Assembly: GCF_008274785.1 (NCBI RefSeq)
Contig: NZ_VTPU01000011.1
Location: forward strand, 1 to 64,000
DNA: 64,000 nt
Direction: 5' to 3'
Origin: Halomonas eurihalina
Lineage (GTDB): Bacteria; Pseudomonadota; Gammaproteobacteria; Pseudomonadales; Halomonadaceae
The notes under the pieces are model-generated. The model was not told where the DNA came from. It searched no databases and saw only the letters and a list, made by a program, of their open reading frames with translations. The number at the start of each line of letters is the position of its first letter. Position 1 is the first letter of the stretch. Positions 21,476 to 32,563 of the stretch are shown in pieces. The translations under genes were made by a program, and so were the position numbers.

Positions 21476-24310
21476 TCACGCATAATGACGGGTCTCGCCG
21501 GGGCCTTCCGGCAGGTTGCTGATGCAGCGACCGCACAGGTCTTCATGGCCGGCATGCTGGCCGACATCCTCGCGGTGGTGCCAGCAGCGCTCGCACTTGC
21601 GGTATTCGCTGGCCGCGACGGCCACCTTGAGCCCCTCGAGCTCGGTCGCCTCGGCCTCGCCGCCATCAGCCAGCGAGGCCAGGTGCACCTCGCTGGTCAG
21701 CATCACGAAGCGCAGCTCGTCGCCGAGACGGCTCAGCGTCTCCCGGAGCTCGTCGTCCACGTAGAGCGTCACTTCGGCAGCCAGGTTGCCCTTGATGACC
21801 TTGGCGTTGCGGGCGTCTTCCAGGCACTTGTTGACGGCCTGCTTGACGTTGAGCACGCGCTCCCAGAACTCGCGTCCCAGCTCGGCGCTCTCTTCCAGGG
21901 TGCCCAGGCCGTCGTAGTATTCCTCGAGCAGGACGCTGTCGCCCCGCTGGCCGGGGATATGCTCGTAGATCTCCTCGGCGGTGAAGCTGAGGATCGGTGC
22001 AATCCAGCGGACCAGCGCCTGGACGACGTGGTACAGCGCGGTCTGAGCGCTGCGCCGGGCCACCGAGTCCACCTGGGTGGTGTACTGGCGATCCTTGATC
22101 ACGTCCAGATAGAAGCCGCCCAGCTCCCGGGCACAGAAGCCATGCACCTGCTGATAGACGTCGAGGAAGCGGTATTCCTCGTAGGCACGCTGGATGCGCG
22201 CCTGCAACTGGCCGGCGCGATCCACCACCCAGCGATCCAGCGCCAGCATGTCATCGAAGGCCAGGGCATCGCGCTCGGGATCGAAGCCGTTGAGGTTGGC
22301 CAGCAGGAAGCGCGAGGTGTTGCGGATGCGTCGATAGACATCGGCGGTGCGCTTGAGGATCTGGTCGGACACGGCCATCTCGCCGGAATAGTCGGTCGAG
22401 GCGACCCACAACCGCAGGATATCGGCCCCGAGCTTGTCCATCACATCCTGAGGCGCCACCACATTGCCCAGCGACTTGGACTGCTTGCGACCCTTCTCGT
22501 CCACGGTGAAGCCATGGGTGAGCAGTTGGCGGTACGGCGGATGGCCGTCGATGGCCGAACCGGTGAGCAGCGAGGAATGGAACCAGCCACGATGCTGATC
22601 CGATCCCTCAAGGTACAGATCGGCGCGCGGCCCCTGATCGTGCCCCATCGGGTGCGAGCCGCGCATCACATGACGATGCGTGGTGCCGGAATCGAACCAG
22701 ACGTCCAGGGTATCGGTGACCTTCTCGTACTCCCCAGCCTCGTCGCCCAGCAGCTCGACCGGATCGAGCCGGAACCAGGCGTCGATGCCCTCGTGCTCGA
22801 CGCGCTTGGCGACCTCTTCCATCAACTCGACGGTGCGCGGGTGCAGCTCGCCGGTCTGCTGGTGCAGGAAGAAGGGAATCGGCACCCCCCAGTTGCGCTG
22901 GCGCGAGATGCACCAGTCCGGGCGGTTGGCGATCATCGAATGCAGGCGCGCCTTGCCCCAAGCGGGCGTGAAGGCAGTCGCCTCGACGCCCTCCAGCGCC
23001 TTGTCGCGCAGGCTGCGGCCGTCATGGCCGAGCATGTCCATGCCCACGAACCACTGAGCGGTGGCCCGGTAGATCACCGGCGTCTTGTGGCGCCAGCAAT
23101 GCATGTAGCTGTGGGTGATGGTGTGGTGGGCCAGCAGGGCGTCGACCTCATCGAGCTTGGCGACGATCTGCAGGTTGGCCTTCCAGATCGACTGCCCGCC
23201 GAAGAACGGCAGCTCGTCCACATAGACGCCATCGCCCTTGACGACGCTGATGAAGTCATCGAATTCGATGCCGTAGCGACGGCAGGACTCGAAGTCGTCG
23301 ACCCCGTGCACCGGCGCCGAGTGGACGATGCCGGTACTACCCTCCTCGACTTCTACATAGTCCGCCAGGAACACCGGCGCACGACGCTCATAGAACGGAT
23401 GGGCGAACTCGATCAACTCCAGTCGCTCGCCGGCGGCGGTGGCAATGATGTTGCCCTCGAGCCCGAAGCGTTCCAGGCAGCTTTCCACCAGCTCCTCGGC
23501 CAGCAGCAGCAGTCGCTCACCCACGTCGACCAGGGCATAGGTGAACTCGGGATGCACGTTCAACGCCTGGTTGGCGGGAATGGTCCAGGGGGTGGTCGTC
23601 CAGATCACCACGGCGGCGGGCTTGGGCAATTCGGTCACCCCGAAGGCGGCGGCCAGCTTGTCGTCCTCAGCGCAGGGGAAGGCCACGTCGATAGCATCGG
23701 ACTGCTTGTCGGCGTACTCCACCTCCGCCTCGGCCAGGGCCGAGCCGCAATCGAAGCACCAGTTGACCGGCTTGAGGCCCTTGAAAACGTAGCCACCCTC
23801 GACCATATCGGCCAGCGCTCGAATCTCGCCAGCCTCATTGACGAAGTCCATGGTGCGATAGGGATTATCCCAGTCACCGATCACCCCCAAACGAATGAAG
23901 CTCTCGCGCTGCCCGTCGATCTGCTCGGCGGCGTACTCGCGGCACAGCGCTCGGGCCTGCTCCGGCGCCAGGTGCTTGCCGTGGGTCGTCTCGACCTTGT
24001 GCTCGATGGGCAGGCCATGACAGTCCCAGCCCGGCACATAAGGGGCGTCGAACCCCGCCAGGTTCTTGGACTTGACGATGATGTCCTTGAGGATCTTGTT
24101 GAGCGCGTGACCGATGTGAATGCTGCCATTGGCGTAGGGAGGGCCATCGTGCAGCACGAAGAACTCACGTCCCCGACGCGCCTCGCGCAGGCGATGGTAG
24201 AGATCCATCTCCCGCCACTGGGCCACCCGAGCAGGCTCGCGCTTGGGCAGCATGCCACGCATCGGGAATTCGGTTTCTGGCAGATTCAGAGTGTGCTTGT
24301 AGTCGCTCAT
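21476..24310 (-). CDS. ileS: Isoleucyl-tRNA synthetase
   Basis: This class Ia synthetase of 944 residues (E. coli 938) charges tRNA-Ile. It has HIGH-type motif HIGHALNK near residues 64-71, the CP1 editing domain in the middle, KMSKS-type KQSKSLGN near residue 605, an anticodon-binding domain, and a C-terminal Cys4 zinc finger ([15 protein letters not shown]). The start [19 protein letters not shown] is the family N-terminus. It lies between ribF and lspA. Confidence 0.97.
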   Translation of the reverse strand: MSDYKHTLNLPETEFPMRGMLPKREPARVAQWREMDLYHRLREARRGREFFVLHDGPPYANGSIHIGHALNKILKDIIVKSKNLAGFDAPYVPGWDCHGLPIEHKVETTHGKHLAPEQARALCREYAAEQIDGQRESFIRLGVIGDWDNPYRTMDFVNEAGEIRALADMVEGGYVFKGLKPVNWCFDCGSALAEAEVEYADKQSDAIDVAFPCAEDDKLAAAFGVTELPKPAAVVIWTTTPWTIPANQALNVHPEFTYALVDVGERLLLLAEELVESCLERFGLEGNIIATAAGERLELIEFAHPFYERRAPVFLADYVEVEEGSTGIVHSAPVHGVDDFESCRRYGIEFDDFISVVKGDGVYVDELPFFGGQSIWKANLQIVAKLDEVDALLAHHTITHSYMHCWRHKTPVIYRATAQWFVGMDMLGHDGRSLRDKALEGVEATAFTPAWGKARLHSMIANRPDWCISRQRNWGVPIPFFLHQQTGELHPRTVELMEEVAKRVEHEGIDAWFRLDPVELLGDEAGEYEKVTDTLDVWFDSGTTHRHVMRGSHPMGHDQGPRADLYLEGSDQHRGWFHSSLLTGSAIDGHPPYRQLLTHGFTVDEKGRKQSKSLGNVVAPQDVMDKLGADILRLWVASTDYSGEMAVSDQILKRTADVYRRIRNTSRFLLANLNGFDPERDALAFDDMLALDRWVVDRAGQLQARIQRAYEEYRFLDVYQQVHGFCARELGGFYLDVIKDRQYTTQVDSVARRSAQTALYHVVQALVRWIAPILSFTAEEIYEHIPGQRGDSVLLEEYYDGLGTLEESAELGREFWERVLNVKQAVNKCLEDARNAKVIKGNLAAEVTLYVDDELRETLSRLGDELRFVMLTSEVHLASLADGGEAEATELEGLKVAVAASEYRKCERCWHHREDVGQHAGHEDLCGRCISNLPEGPGETRHYA

Positions 24311-24320
24311 ATCCTGGGGG

Positions 24321-25352
24321 TCAGCCATCATCATGGTCGGCGGGCAGTCCCGCCGAGGAGTCGGAAAACACAGCCTCGCGCGCCAGCGGCGCCGATGCCA
24401 GAGGTAAGAAGTCTCCTGTCGCCGCTGTCTCGGCGAAAAAACGTCGCGCGCGGGCCTGGTCAGCACCGATCTGGGCCTTGAGGGCCTCGAGGCCATCGAA
24501 CTTCATCTCACCGCGCAGCTTGGCACAAGGCAGTACCGTCAATCGCTCGCCGTACAGGTCCTCATCGAAGTCGAACAAGTGCACCTCGAGTACCGGCCGC
24601 AGGCTGCCCACGGTGGGACGCCAGCCGATATTGGCCACCCCCTCGGCGTGTCGCCCGTCAGGCAATGCGGCCTTGACCGCGTAGACGCCCTGCAGGGCCA
24701 GCGGATGCGGTGGCTGCGGAAGGTTCGCCGTGGGCACGCCGATGGTCCGCCCGAGCTGGCGGTCGCGCACCACCCGGCCGCCAAGCCGGTAAGGCCGCCC
24801 CAGCATGCGGGCGGCCTGATCGAAATTACCGCACGCCAGCATGGTCCTGACTCGCGTGCTGGAGACGCGTTCGCCGTCCAACTGGAAGGTTCGGGTGTGC
24901 TCGACCTCGAAGCCCGAGTGGGCACCAACCGCCTGCAACAGTTCGAAATCGCCGCGCCGGTCGCAGCCGAAACGGAAATCATCACCCACCACCAGGTGAC
25001 GCACGCCCAATCCCTGTACCAGCACTTGCTCGATGAAGGCCCGGGCAGTCAGGCTGCGCAGGGCATCGTTGAAGGGCAGGCACAGCACGCGGTCGGCGCC
25101 GTGCTCAGCCAGCAGACGCACCTTGTCACGCAGCCGCGTCAGCCGAGGCGGCGCCTGGTCCCCGGCGAAGAACTCCCTGGGCTGGGGCTCGAAGACTACC
25201 ACCGTCGCCGGCAGCGACAACGAGCGCGCGCGTTCGAGCAACTGATCGAGGATCGCCTGATGGCCACGATGAACGCCATCGAAATTACCGATGGTCGCCA
25301 CGCAGCCATGATGCTCGTCACGCAGATTGTGCAATCCTCGAATCACTTGCAT
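24321..25352 (-). CDS. ribF: Bifunctional riboflavin kinase / FAD synthetase
   Basis: This enzyme phosphorylates riboflavin to FMN and adenylates FMN to FAD. The N-terminal nucleotidyltransferase domain begins with [15 protein letters not shown], and the C-terminal kinase domain carries GVPTANL (about 210). It has 343 residues; the tail past about residue 305 is a poorly conserved extension. It is upstream of ileS by 10 bp, probably in one transcript. Confidence 0.95.
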   Translation of the reverse strand: MQVIRGLHNLRDEHHGCVATIGNFDGVHRGHQAILDQLLERARSLSLPATVVVFEPQPREFFAGDQAPPRLTRLRDKVRLLAEHGADRVLCLPFNDALRSLTARAFIEQVLVQGLGVRHLVVGDDFRFGCDRRGDFELLQAVGAHSGFEVEHTRTFQLDGERVSSTRVRTMLACGNFDQAARMLGRPYRLGGRVVRDRQLGRTIGVPTANLPQPPHPLALQGVYAVKAALPDGRHAEGVANIGWRPTVGSLRPVLEVHLFDFDEDLYGERLTVLPCAKLRGEMKFDGLEALKAQIGADQARARRFFAETAATGDFLPLASAPLAREAVFSDSSAGLPADHDDG

Positions 25353-25435
25353 AGGCGTTGTTCGCGCAGAAAGTAAAGTGGTCGATTATAACGGACCAGG
25401 CGCCCCTTGACAGCCGCGCCGACATGGCCCTGGCT

Positions 25436-27061
25436 TCAGCTCTTCATTCGAAAGTGGCGCAACCGTACTCCCGTGACGGCCAGCCAGGCGAAGTACATCA
25501 CCGTTCCGCTCACCACCAGGGTTGCCATCCAGCCTGCGCGCCTCATCAACGACCAGTCGAGCCACTGGTGCCACTCCGGCGCCAGCCAGGCGAGCGTCAG
25601 GCCCATCACCGCGCAGCCACCGAGCAATTGCACCGCATACCGCCCCCAGCCCGCCTGGAAGACCAGAATGCCCCGCCGATACAGCAGGCCACCCAGCAAG
25701 CCAGCATTGAGAAACGCCGAAAGTGCCGTGGCCAACGCCAACCCTGCGTGCGCCAGCGGCCAGATCAGGATCAGGTTGAAGACCATGTTGGCACCCATGG
25801 CGATCATGCCGATCGTGACCGGCGTCTTGGTATCCTGGCGGGCAAAGAAGCCCGGCGCCAGCACCTTGATCAGCATGAAGGCTACCAGGCCCACGGCATA
25901 GGCACGCAGGCTCATGGCCGCCATATTGATGTCATGATCGGTCATGGCGCCATAATGGAACAGGGTGATCAGCAACGGCTCGGCCAGCACCACCAGTGCC
26001 AGCGCCGCCGGCAGCCCCAGCAGCAACACGGCACGAATTGCCCAGTCGAGCATCTGCGCGAAGCGTTCCCCGGACTGATCGGCGTGGCGCTTCGACAAGG
26101 CCGGCAGGATCACCGTGCCAATGGCCACCCCGAACACCCCAAGCGGCAACTCCACCAGACGGTCGGAATAATACAGCCAGGAGACGCTGCCAGCCGCCAG
26201 AAACGACGCCAGCACGGTATCCAGCAGCAGATTGATCTGGGCCACAGAAACACCGAACATCGCCGGCGCCATCAGTTTGAGCACGCGCCGCACGCCTTCG
26301 TGGGCGAACCTGGGCCAGGGGCGTGGCAACAGGCCCAGCCGGGCGAGGAACGGCACCTGGAAAGCCAACTGGGCCGCCCCGGCGATCAACACCCCCCAGG
26401 CCAGAGCCAGCGCGGGCTCGCTCACCAGGGGCGTTAGCAGCATGGCCGCGCCGATCAGTGACAGGTTGAGCAACACCGGCGTGAAGGCCGGCACAGCGAA
26501 GCGTCCCCAGGTGTTGAGCACACTCCCCGAGAAGGCCGTCAGCGATATCAGTAGCAGATAGGGGAACGTCAGCCGCAGCATGTCGACGGTGAGCGCCATC
26601 TTCTCGGGATCACGCGCAAACCCCGGCGCAAAGGCCCAGGCCAGCCAGGGCGCAGCCAGCATGGCCAGGGCGGTGATCAGCACCAGCACCGCCGTCAGGC
26701 TGCCGGCCACGGCATCGAGCAACTCGCGCACCTCATCCCGGGTGCGCTGGGTGGCATATTCGGACAGCACCGGCACGAAGGCCTGGTTGAAGGCGCCCTC
26801 GGCGAACAGCCGGCGCAAGAAGTTGGGCACCTTGAAGGCCACGAAGAAGGCATCCGCCCCCTGCCCTGCGCCAAACAACGCGGCGATCACCATGTCCCGG
26901 GCCAGCCCCATCACCCGCGACAGCATGGTCATGCTGCTGACGACCATGCCCGAGCGCACCAGTCCGCCTCGACGGGGTGCCGCTTGACGAGACGCCTCAT
27001 CAACGACCGCTGATGCGGCCTCGGGCGACGTCTGCTCGGGTGATTGTTGTCGATCGGTCAC
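25436..27061 (-). CDS. murJ: Lipid II flippase MurJ
   Basis: This 541-residue MATE/MOP-fold membrane protein moves lipid II across the inner membrane for peptidoglycan synthesis. It has about 14 membrane segments and typical blocks (MTMLSRVMGLARDMVIAALFG; FVAFKVPNFLRRLFAEGAFN). The start is a GTG preceded by AAGGA. It carries a 37-residue hydrophilic N-terminal extension before the first helix; a shorter start (MVVSSM) would remove it. Confidence 0.94.
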   Translation of the reverse strand: MTDRQQSPEQTSPEAASAVVDEASRQAAPRRGGLVRSGMVVSSMTMLSRVMGLARDMVIAALFGAGQGADAFFVAFKVPNFLRRLFAEGAFNQAFVPVLSEYATQRTRDEVRELLDAVAGSLTAVLVLITALAMLAAPWLAWAFAPGFARDPEKMALTVDMLRLTFPYLLLISLTAFSGSVLNTWGRFAVPAFTPVLLNLSLIGAAMLLTPLVSEPALALAWGVLIAGAAQLAFQVPFLARLGLLPRPWPRFAHEGVRRVLKLMAPAMFGVSVAQINLLLDTVLASFLAAGSVSWLYYSDRLVELPLGVFGVAIGTVILPALSKRHADQSGERFAQMLDWAIRAVLLLGLPAALALVVLAEPLLITLFHYGAMTDHDINMAAMSLRAYAVGLVAFMLIKVLAPGFFARQDTKTPVTIGMIAMGANMVFNLILIWPLAHAGLALATALSAFLNAGLLGGLLYRRGILVFQAGWGRYAVQLLGGCAVMGLTLAWLAPEWHQWLDWSLMRRAGWMATLVVSGTVMYFAWLAVTGVRLRHFRMKS

Positions 27062-27170
27062 GGTGCGATTCCTTGCCAGGCCAGATGGAATGGAAACAAC
27101 AAACCGTCAGTAACGATTTTGACGTCGCACGGCGACGGCCCGAAGGGCGACCGCCAGGGAAGACGGCCAC

Positions 27171-27193
27171 AAAAAAACCGGCCGTAGCCGGTT
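27171..27193 (-). terminator. Terminator after rpsT
   Basis: A perfect 7-bp stem (AACCGGC / GCCGGTT, loop CGTA) leads into seven T residues on the minus strand, about 70 bp after rpsT and before murJ. Confidence 0.85.
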
Positions 27194-27260
27194 CTTCGAT
27201 GGGGCACTCGCGAGATGGTTCGCGAACCTCGTTCACGAGCCCCATGGGCGTCCGGCGCGC

Positions 27261-27527
27261 TTACGCTGCCAGGGCCTTGATGCGCTTGTTGAGACGGCTC
27301 TTCAGGCGAGCGGCCTTCTTCTTGGAGAGCACGTCCTTGTCGGCGATGCGGTCGATGACCGGCTGGGCCTTTTTGAAGGCATCCATAGCCTGAGCATGAT
27401 CGCCGCCATTGATGGCCTTGATGACGTTCTTGACGTAAGTGCGAACCATGCTGCGCTGGCTGGCTTTCAGGACACGACGACCTTCCGCCTGACGGGCGCG
27501 CTTGCGGGCTTGCTTGGTGTTAGCCAC
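27261..27527 (-). CDS. rpsT: 30S ribosomal protein S20
   Basis: This small basic helical protein of the 30S subunit has 88 residues with the family start MANTKQARKRARQAE and the conserved SLKSRLNK-type C-terminal helices (KKKAARLKSRLNKRIKAL). A strong Shine-Dalgarno (AAGGAG) precedes it. It has its own terminator. Confidence 0.98.
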   Translation of the reverse strand: MANTKQARKRARQAEGRRVLKASQRSMVRTYVKNVIKAINGGDHAQAMDAFKKAQPVIDRIADKDVLSKKKAARLKSRLNKRIKALAA

Positions 27528-27602
27528 TGACTGTCTCCTTGGAGAAAGTTGTTACCGCCAAGCTCGGCGGTATTCAATAACATGTTGATCCAACAGGGAA
27601 AT

Positions 27603-27637
27603 AAAAAAATCCCCGTCGGCCTGGCCATCTGGCTGAC
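27603..27637 (-). terminator. Probable terminator after proB
   Basis: A 7-bp stem with one G-T pair (GTCGGCC / GGCTGAC, 9-nt loop) is followed on the minus strand, after GGGGA, by seven T residues. It lies between proB and rpsT. The 5-nt gap before the T-run makes it less certain. Confidence 0.6.
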
Positions 27638-27738
27638 CGCGCATGATGGCGCAGTCGCTTACGGGCCGTGTCTGAGAGGATGGCGTATCCTATCACGCCG
27701 TGCGAGGGCATGCCAGCCTGGTCGCAGTGCAGGGCCTC

Positions 27739-28878
27739 TTACAGGACGACCAGGTTATCGCGGTGTATAAGCTCCGGCGACTCCATGTAGCCGAGGATCG
27801 CCTCGATGCGATGACTGGGCTGGCCGAGCAGGCGACGCACTTCATCGACTCCATAATTGACCAGGCCCTTGGCCACCCGCTGCCCCTGTTCGTCGACGCA
27901 TAGCACCATGTCGCCGCGCACGAAGTCGCCCGACACCGCTTTCACTCCCACCGGCAGCAAGCTGGAGCCGCGGTCGCGCAGCACCTTCACCGCGCCGTCA
28001 TCCAGGGTCAGGTGACCGCGCACCTGGAGCTGCCCCGCCAGCCAGCGCTTGCGCGCCGCCATGGGCGCGCGCTCGGGCATGAGCAAGGTGCCCAGTTGCT
28101 CCCCCGCGGCGAGCCGGCCCAGCACGTCGCGCTGACGCCCACTGGCGATCACCGTGACCGCACCGGAGCGCGCCGCCAGACGCGCCGCCCGCACCTTGGT
28201 CGACATGCCGCCCCGCCCCAGCACACCGCCACCGCCGGCCACTTCGGCCAGCCGAGGGTCATCGGCGCGCCCCTCGGTAATCAGGCGAGCATTCGGATCG
28301 TGACGAGGGTCGGCATCGAAGAGCCCTTCCTGATCGGTCAGGATGACCAGGGCATCGGCTTCCAGCAGATTGGCCACCAGGGCGCCGAGGGTGTCGTTGT
28401 CGCCGAAGCGAATCTCGTCGGTAACCACGGTGTCGTTCTCGTTGACCACCGGCACCACGCCCAGTCCAACCAGGGTGCGCAGCGCGGAGCGTGCATTGAG
28501 ATAACGCTTGCGGTTGGAGAGATCGTCATGGGTCAGCAGGATCTGGGCGGTGGTCAGCCCATGGCGGGCGAAGTGGCCTTCGTAGCATTCGGTCAAGCCG
28601 TTCTGCCCCACCGCAGCGGCGGCCTGCAGGGCATGCACCTCGGAAGGACGCGTCTGCCAGCCAAGCCGCACCATGCCCGCCGCCACGGCACCGGACGACA
28701 CCAGCACCACCTCGATGCCGCGCCGATGCAGCTCGGCAATCTCGTCGACCCAGCCACCGATGGCCGGCTCATCGAGCCCTCGACCGTCGTTGGTCAACAG
28801 TGCGCTGCCGATCTTCACCACCACCCGCCGCATGCGCGTCAGCGCATCCCGGTCAGGCACTTGTTCGAGATCGTCCAT
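27739..28878 (-). CDS. proB: Glutamate 5-kinase
   Basis: This enzyme phosphorylates glutamate in the first step of proline synthesis and is feedback-inhibited by proline. It has an amino acid kinase domain starting [12 protein letters not shown] and a C-terminal PUA domain (about 280-370). I place the start at 28878, 5 bp after GAGGAA, giving 379 residues; an in-frame ATG six codons earlier is less well placed. Proline synthesis also serves osmotic tolerance in salt-adapted bacteria. Confidence 0.95.
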   Translation of the reverse strand: MDDLEQVPDRDALTRMRRVVVKIGSALLTNDGRGLDEPAIGGWVDEIAELHRRGIEVVLVSSGAVAAGMVRLGWQTRPSEVHALQAAAAVGQNGLTECYEGHFARHGLTTAQILLTHDDLSNRKRYLNARSALRTLVGLGVVPVVNENDTVVTDEIRFGDNDTLGALVANLLEADALVILTDQEGLFDADPRHDPNARLITEGRADDPRLAEVAGGGGVLGRGGMSTKVRAARLAARSGAVTVIASGRQRDVLGRLAAGEQLGTLLMPERAPMAARKRWLAGQLQVRGHLTLDDGAVKVLRDRGSSLLPVGVKAVSGDFVRGDMVLCVDEQGQRVAKGLVNYGVDEVRRLLGQPSHRIEAILGYMESPELIHRDNLVVL

Positions 28879-28884
28879 CGGTTC

Positions 28885-28945
28885 CTCGGTTTTCAAGATA
28901 CGGGCTGCGAGTCCCGAGCTACGGGCTGCGAACCGCGAGCATCAG
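28885..28945. repeat. Imperfect direct repeat between obg and proB
   Basis: TACGGGCTGCGA occurs twice (28899-28910 and 28920-28931), each followed within a few bases by a CGAGC. The 225-bp gap between obg and proB contains no gene. The GCGAG-like elements recall the unit of the clpB-pgeF array but do not form a tandem. Confidence 0.5.
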
Positions 28946-29103
28946 GGCCGAGCACAGCCAGCCACTTCATCCGCCACTTGCAGAAAATTGCCGAGCACTG
29001 CAAAGCGCAAGGCACACGGAGCGCAGAAAACGAGACATAACAAATAGTTAGACGAGCTTTCAAGCACCGCGCAACGCCGCGATTTGCGTGCGCAGGCATT
29101 TTC

Positions 29104-30297
29104 TCAGGGTGCGTATTCGACTTCGACATCATAATCATCATCGTCGAAGTCATCGTCATCCTCGTCGGCCGGCTTGCGCTTGCGCTTGCGACCCAGGCGA
29201 GACTCAGCGCGCGCTACCGCCTCGTCTTCCATGCGACGGCGCATCTCACCTTCGCGCTCGGCGGCCTCTGCGTCCTCGTTCTCCAACTGGCGCTGTTCAG
29301 TGAGCCAACGATGCACGGCCTGCACCAGGGCATCGGTCCCTTCGCCGCTGATCGCCGACAGGCGAAAAACGGGCCCCTGCCACGCCAGGCGCGCCACGAT
29401 GTCATCGGCCACGGCCTCGCGCTCCTCGGCGGGCAACAGGTCGAGCTTGTTGAGCACCAACCAGCGCGGACGCTCGGCGAGCGCCGGGGAGAATTGCCCC
29501 AGCTCGTGCGCGATGGCCTGGGCGGCCTCCACGGGATCGCTCTCATCGAAGGGCGCGACATCGACCACATGCAGCAGCAGGCGCGTACGCGTCAGGTGCT
29601 TGAGAAAGCGCAGCCCCAGGCCGGCTCCCTCCGAAGCACCCTCGATCAAGCCCGGCACGTCGGCCATCACGAAGTGTTCGTGCTGGCCGAGCTTCACCAC
29701 GCCGAGGTTGGGCACCAGAGTGGTGAACGGATAATTGGCCACCTTGGGCTTGGCCGCCGACACCGAGCGAATCAACGTCGACTTGCCGGCATTGGGCATG
29801 CCCAGCAGGCCGACATCCGCCATCACCTTCATCTCGAAGCGCAGATTGCGCCGCTCGCCCTCGGTACCTGGCGTGGTGCGTCGCGGCGCCCGATTGGTCG
29901 AGGACTTGAAGTGGATGTTGCCGAGCCCTCGACGCCCGCCCTGGGCGACGAGTACCACCTGTCCTGCCTCGGTCACATCGGCGATCACCTCGAGGGTATC
30001 CTCGTCGATCACCGTGGTGCCCACCGGTACCTTGACATGCAGATCCTCGCCGGCGCGGCCGCTCATCTGCCGCCCCTGCCCCGGCTGGCCGTTCTGGGCC
30101 TTGTAGAAGCGCTGGTACTTGAAGTCGATGAGGGTGTTCAGGGCATCGTCACCGATCAGGTGCACGCTGCCGCCATGGCCGCCATCGCCACCATCCGGGC
30201 CACCCTTGGGCACGTACTTCTCGCGACGGAAGCTCAGGCAGCCATTGCCGCCCTTGCCGGCTTCCACGATGATCGAGGCTTCGTCGACGAACTGCAT
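29104..30297 (-). CDS. obg: Obg-family GTPase (ribosome assembly)
   Basis: This essential GTPase acts in 50S maturation and the stringent response. An N-terminal glycine-rich Obg fold (to about residue 158) precedes a G domain with G1 [10 protein letters not shown]3 DVPGLIEGA and G4 NKLD. The C-terminal tail is strongly acidic ([13 protein letters not shown]). It is 397 residues long and follows rplU-rpmA, the widely conserved order. Confidence 0.96.
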   Translation of the reverse strand: MQFVDEASIIVEAGKGGNGCLSFRREKYVPKGGPDGGDGGHGGSVHLIGDDALNTLIDFKYQRFYKAQNGQPGQGRQMSGRAGEDLHVKVPVGTTVIDEDTLEVIADVTEAGQVVLVAQGGRRGLGNIHFKSSTNRAPRRTTPGTEGERRNLRFEMKVMADVGLLGMPNAGKSTLIRSVSAAKPKVANYPFTTLVPNLGVVKLGQHEHFVMADVPGLIEGASEGAGLGLRFLKHLTRTRLLLHVVDVAPFDESDPVEAAQAIAHELGQFSPALAERPRWLVLNKLDLLPAEEREAVADDIVARLAWQGPVFRLSAISGEGTDALVQAVHRWLTEQRQLENEDAEAAEREGEMRRRMEDEAVARAESRLGRKRKRKPADEDDDDFDDDDYDVEVEYAP

Positions 30298-30333
30298 TGT
30301 TCATTCTCCCGGCGATGCATGTCGCCATGATAC

Positions 30334-30365
30334 AAGAAGGCCCCGCCATGGCGGGGCCTTCTTGC
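30334..30365. terminator. Terminator after rplU-rpmA
   Basis: A perfect 32-bp palindrome (arms CAAGAAGGCCCCGCCA) lies between rpmA and obg. It can fold into a very stable hairpin ending CTTCTTG. The T-run is short, so it may attenuate rather than fully stop transcription into obg. Confidence 0.7.
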
Positions 30366-30383
30366 GACAGGTTCGAGGCGGTC

Positions 30384-30641
30384 TCAGGCGGAGACGATGC
30401 TCACGAACTTGCGATTCTTCGGACCCTTGGTCTCGAACTTGATCACGCCCTCGTCCAGTGCGAACAGAGTGTGGTCCTTGCCGATCCCGACACCGGTGCC
30501 GGCATGGAACTTGGTGCCACGCTGACGGACGATGATGTGACCCGGGGAAACAGCCTGGCCGCCGAACAGCTTGACGCCTAGGCGCTTGGATTCGCTATCG
30601 CGACCGTTACGGGTAGAACCCGCTGCCTTCTTGTGAGCCAT
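30384..30641 (-). CDS. rpmA: 50S ribosomal protein L27
   Basis: L27 lies at the peptidyl-transferase centre. The 85 residues begin [20 protein letters not shown], the direct (unprocessed) type, and contain [10 protein letters not shown]. It sits 34 bp after rplU. Confidence 0.98.
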   Translation of the reverse strand: MAHKKAAGSTRNGRDSESKRLGVKLFGGQAVSPGHIIVRQRGTKFHAGTGVGIGKDHTLFALDEGVIKFETKGPKNRKFVSIVSA

Positions 30642-30675
30642 TGCAAATACCTCGCTCGTTCAGGGGATTGACCGC

Positions 30676-30987
30676 TTACGCGGAGATCCCGGTGATCTTG
30701 ACTTCGGTGAACCACTGACGGTGGCCCTTGCGCGTCATGCTGTGCTTGCGGCGACGGAACTTGATGATCTTCACCTTCTCACCACGACCGTGGGAGACGA
30801 TTTCGGCGGAGACCTTGGCACCGTCGACATTCGGCGCGCCGACCGTGACGTCGTCGTCATTGCCCACCAGCAGCACTTCATCGAACTCGATGGTGTCGCC
30901 AGTCGGCACTTCCAGCTTCTCGAGCTTGAGCGTCTGGCCTTCCTGAACGCGGTACTGCTTGCCACCGCTCTTGATAACTGCGTACAT
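30676..30987 (-). CDS. rplU: 50S ribosomal protein L21
   Basis: This 103-residue protein binds 23S r[21 protein letters not shown] is the family N-terminus, and the conserved [14 protein letters not shown] lies near the end. The frame is open for seven more codons but the ATG at 30987 has the GGAGAG site. It is divergent from ispB. Confidence 0.98.
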   Translation of the reverse strand: MYAVIKSGGKQYRVQEGQTLKLEKLEVPTGDTIEFDEVLLVGNDDDVTVGAPNVDGAKVSAEIVSHGRGEKVKIIKFRRRKHSMTRKGHRQWFTEVKITGISA

Positions 30988-31262
30988 GTTGCTCTCTCCA
31001 GGACTCATCGGGGGTTGGCTCTTCGTCGACCTGCTTCGAGTGGCACCCTTCTTGGCACCATCTGACAGGGAGCGAGATGAGTGGGTCGCGGATTATAGCG
31101 ATGAACACGCACACATTCAACATCTCCGCCCCATGCCCTCCCATGACCGGGCTCACAGTGGGGCAGGCACGCTTGACGCCCCCCAGGGGGCCCCATAGCA
31201 TGGCCAACACTTCGGTCAAATACCGACTGACCGCCCACTTCGTCTCATCGATATCGCCTTAC

Positions 31263-32264
31263 ATGCCAGCCACCACCGCGCCGACACAGCTCACCACCCC
31301 CGACACGCCCATCCACGCGGTGGTGGCCGAAGACTTTGCCGCCGTCAACCGCACCATCCAGACCCAGCTCGCCTCGCGCATTCCGCTGGTAGAGGCGATC
31401 GGCCAATACATCGTCGACAGCGGCGGCAAGCGCATGCGCCCCCTGCTGGTACTGCTGGCCGCACGCTCCCTGGGGTACGAGGGGGATCAGCACGTGGCCC
31501 TGGCCACCCTGATCGAGTTCATGCACACCTCGACACTGCTGCATGACGACGTGGTCGACGAATCGCACATGCGACGAGGCAAAGCCACCGCCAACGACGC
31601 CTGGGGCAATGCTCCCTCGGTACTGGTGGGCGACTTCCTCTATTCGCGCTCCTTCCAGATGATGGTCGGCGTCGGCTCCATGCGCATCATGGAGATCCTC
31701 TCGGCGGCCACCTGCACCATCGCCGAGGGTGAAGTCCAGCAGTTGACCAATGTCGGCAACCCGGATGTCGACGAGGCGGCCTACTTCGAGACCATCCAGG
31801 GCAAGACCGCCATGCTGTTCGAAGCGGCCTCGCACTGCGGCGCGATCATCGCCGACGCCACCCCGGAGCAGGAAGCCGCCCTGCAGGCCTATGGTCGCTA
31901 TCTCGGCCTCGCCTTCCAACTGGTCGACGACCTGCTCGACTACCGGGGCGATGCCGACACCATGGGCAAGAACGTCGGCGACGACCTGGCCGAGGGCAAG
32001 CCCACCCTGCCGCTGATCCAGGCCATGGTCACCGGCTCTCCCGAGCAGGCCAAGGTGATCCGCCAGGCCATCCGTCAGGGTGGTCTCGAGCGGCTCGACG
32101 AAGTTCTGGCCATCGTCCACGATACCGGCGCGCTGGACTACACCCAGCGCCGCGCGGAGGAAATGTCGGCCAAGGCCCTGGCCCAGCTCGAGGCCCTGCC
32201 GCCCTCCGCCTTCCGCGACAGCATGGAGCAACTGGCGCACCGCGCGGTGGACCGCCGCACCTGA
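31263..32264 (+). CDS. ispB: Octaprenyl diphosphate synthase
   Basis: This trans-prenyltransferase makes the polyprenyl tail of ubiquinone. It has GGKRMRP, the first Asp-rich motif LLHDDVVDE and the second LVDDLLDY, in 333 residues. The start is uncertain: 31263 (MPATTAPTQ) matches the family length, whereas an in-frame ATG at 31200 follows an AGGGGG but adds 21 residues. The exact chain length cannot be read from sequence alone; Halomonads commonly use Q-9. Confidence 0.93.
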   Translation: MPATTAPTQLTTPDTPIHAVVAEDFAAVNRTIQTQLASRIPLVEAIGQYIVDSGGKRMRPLLVLLAARSLGYEGDQHVALATLIEFMHTSTLLHDDVVDESHMRRGKATANDAWGNAPSVLVGDFLYSRSFQMMVGVGSMRIMEILSAATCTIAEGEVQQLTNVGNPDVDEAAYFETIQGKTAMLFEAASHCGAIIADATPEQEAALQAYGRYLGLAFQLVDDLLDYRGDADTMGKNVGDDLAEGKPTLPLIQAMVTGSPEQAKVIRQAIRQGGLERLDEVLAIVHDTGALDYTQRRAEEMSAKALAQLEALPPSAFRDSMEQLAHRAVDRRT

Positions 32265-32347
32265 AGCGCCGGCATAGCCACAAGGGCTTGCGCAGCAAGC
32301 TCATTTGCGTATAATACGCATCCGTTGTCGCCCACCGGGCCCAACAT

Positions 32348-32424
32348 CGGAGTATAGCTCAGCTTGGTAGAGCGCTGCCTTCGGGAGGCAGAGGTCGTAG
32401 GTTCGAATCCTGCTACTCCGACCA
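32348..32424 (+). tRNA. tRNA-Pro (anticodon CGG)
   Basis: A 77-nt cloverleaf folds by eye: acceptor stem CGGAGTA/TACTCCG (7 bp), anticodon stem CTGCC/GGCAG with loop TTCGGGA (anticodon CGG, reads CCG), TpsiC arm with GGTTCGAATCC, and an encoded CCA. Confidence 0.97.
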
Positions 32425-32435
32425 AGAACATTAGT

Positions 32436-32475
32436 AAAAACGGCCACTTAGCTCATCCGGGCAGTGGCCGTTTTT
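32436..32475 (+). terminator. Terminator after tRNA-Pro
   Basis: A perfect 13-bp stem (AAAAACGGCCACT / AGTGGCCGTTTTT) with a 14-nt loop starts 11 bp after the tRNA. The flanking A- and T-runs make it effective in both directions, so it may also end the transcript of the convergent islet. Confidence 0.92.
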
Positions 32476-32563
32476 CGTTGGTGGGGTTCATGCTGCAAGC
32501 AACATAGGCTCGGAGCACTCAATCAACATGATTGATGGCGACCTCGTCGGGTGTACTGTCCAT

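Noticed and set aside
27549-27770. A 73-codon plus-strand frame between rpsT and proB
   Set aside because: It overlaps the proB terminator and end of proB, has no ribosome site, and resembles no family.
32138-32431. A 97-codon minus-strand frame with a GVAGFEPTTSAS-like start across the tRNA
   Set aside because: It is the well-known false frame antisense to a tRNA gene and the 3' end of ispB.
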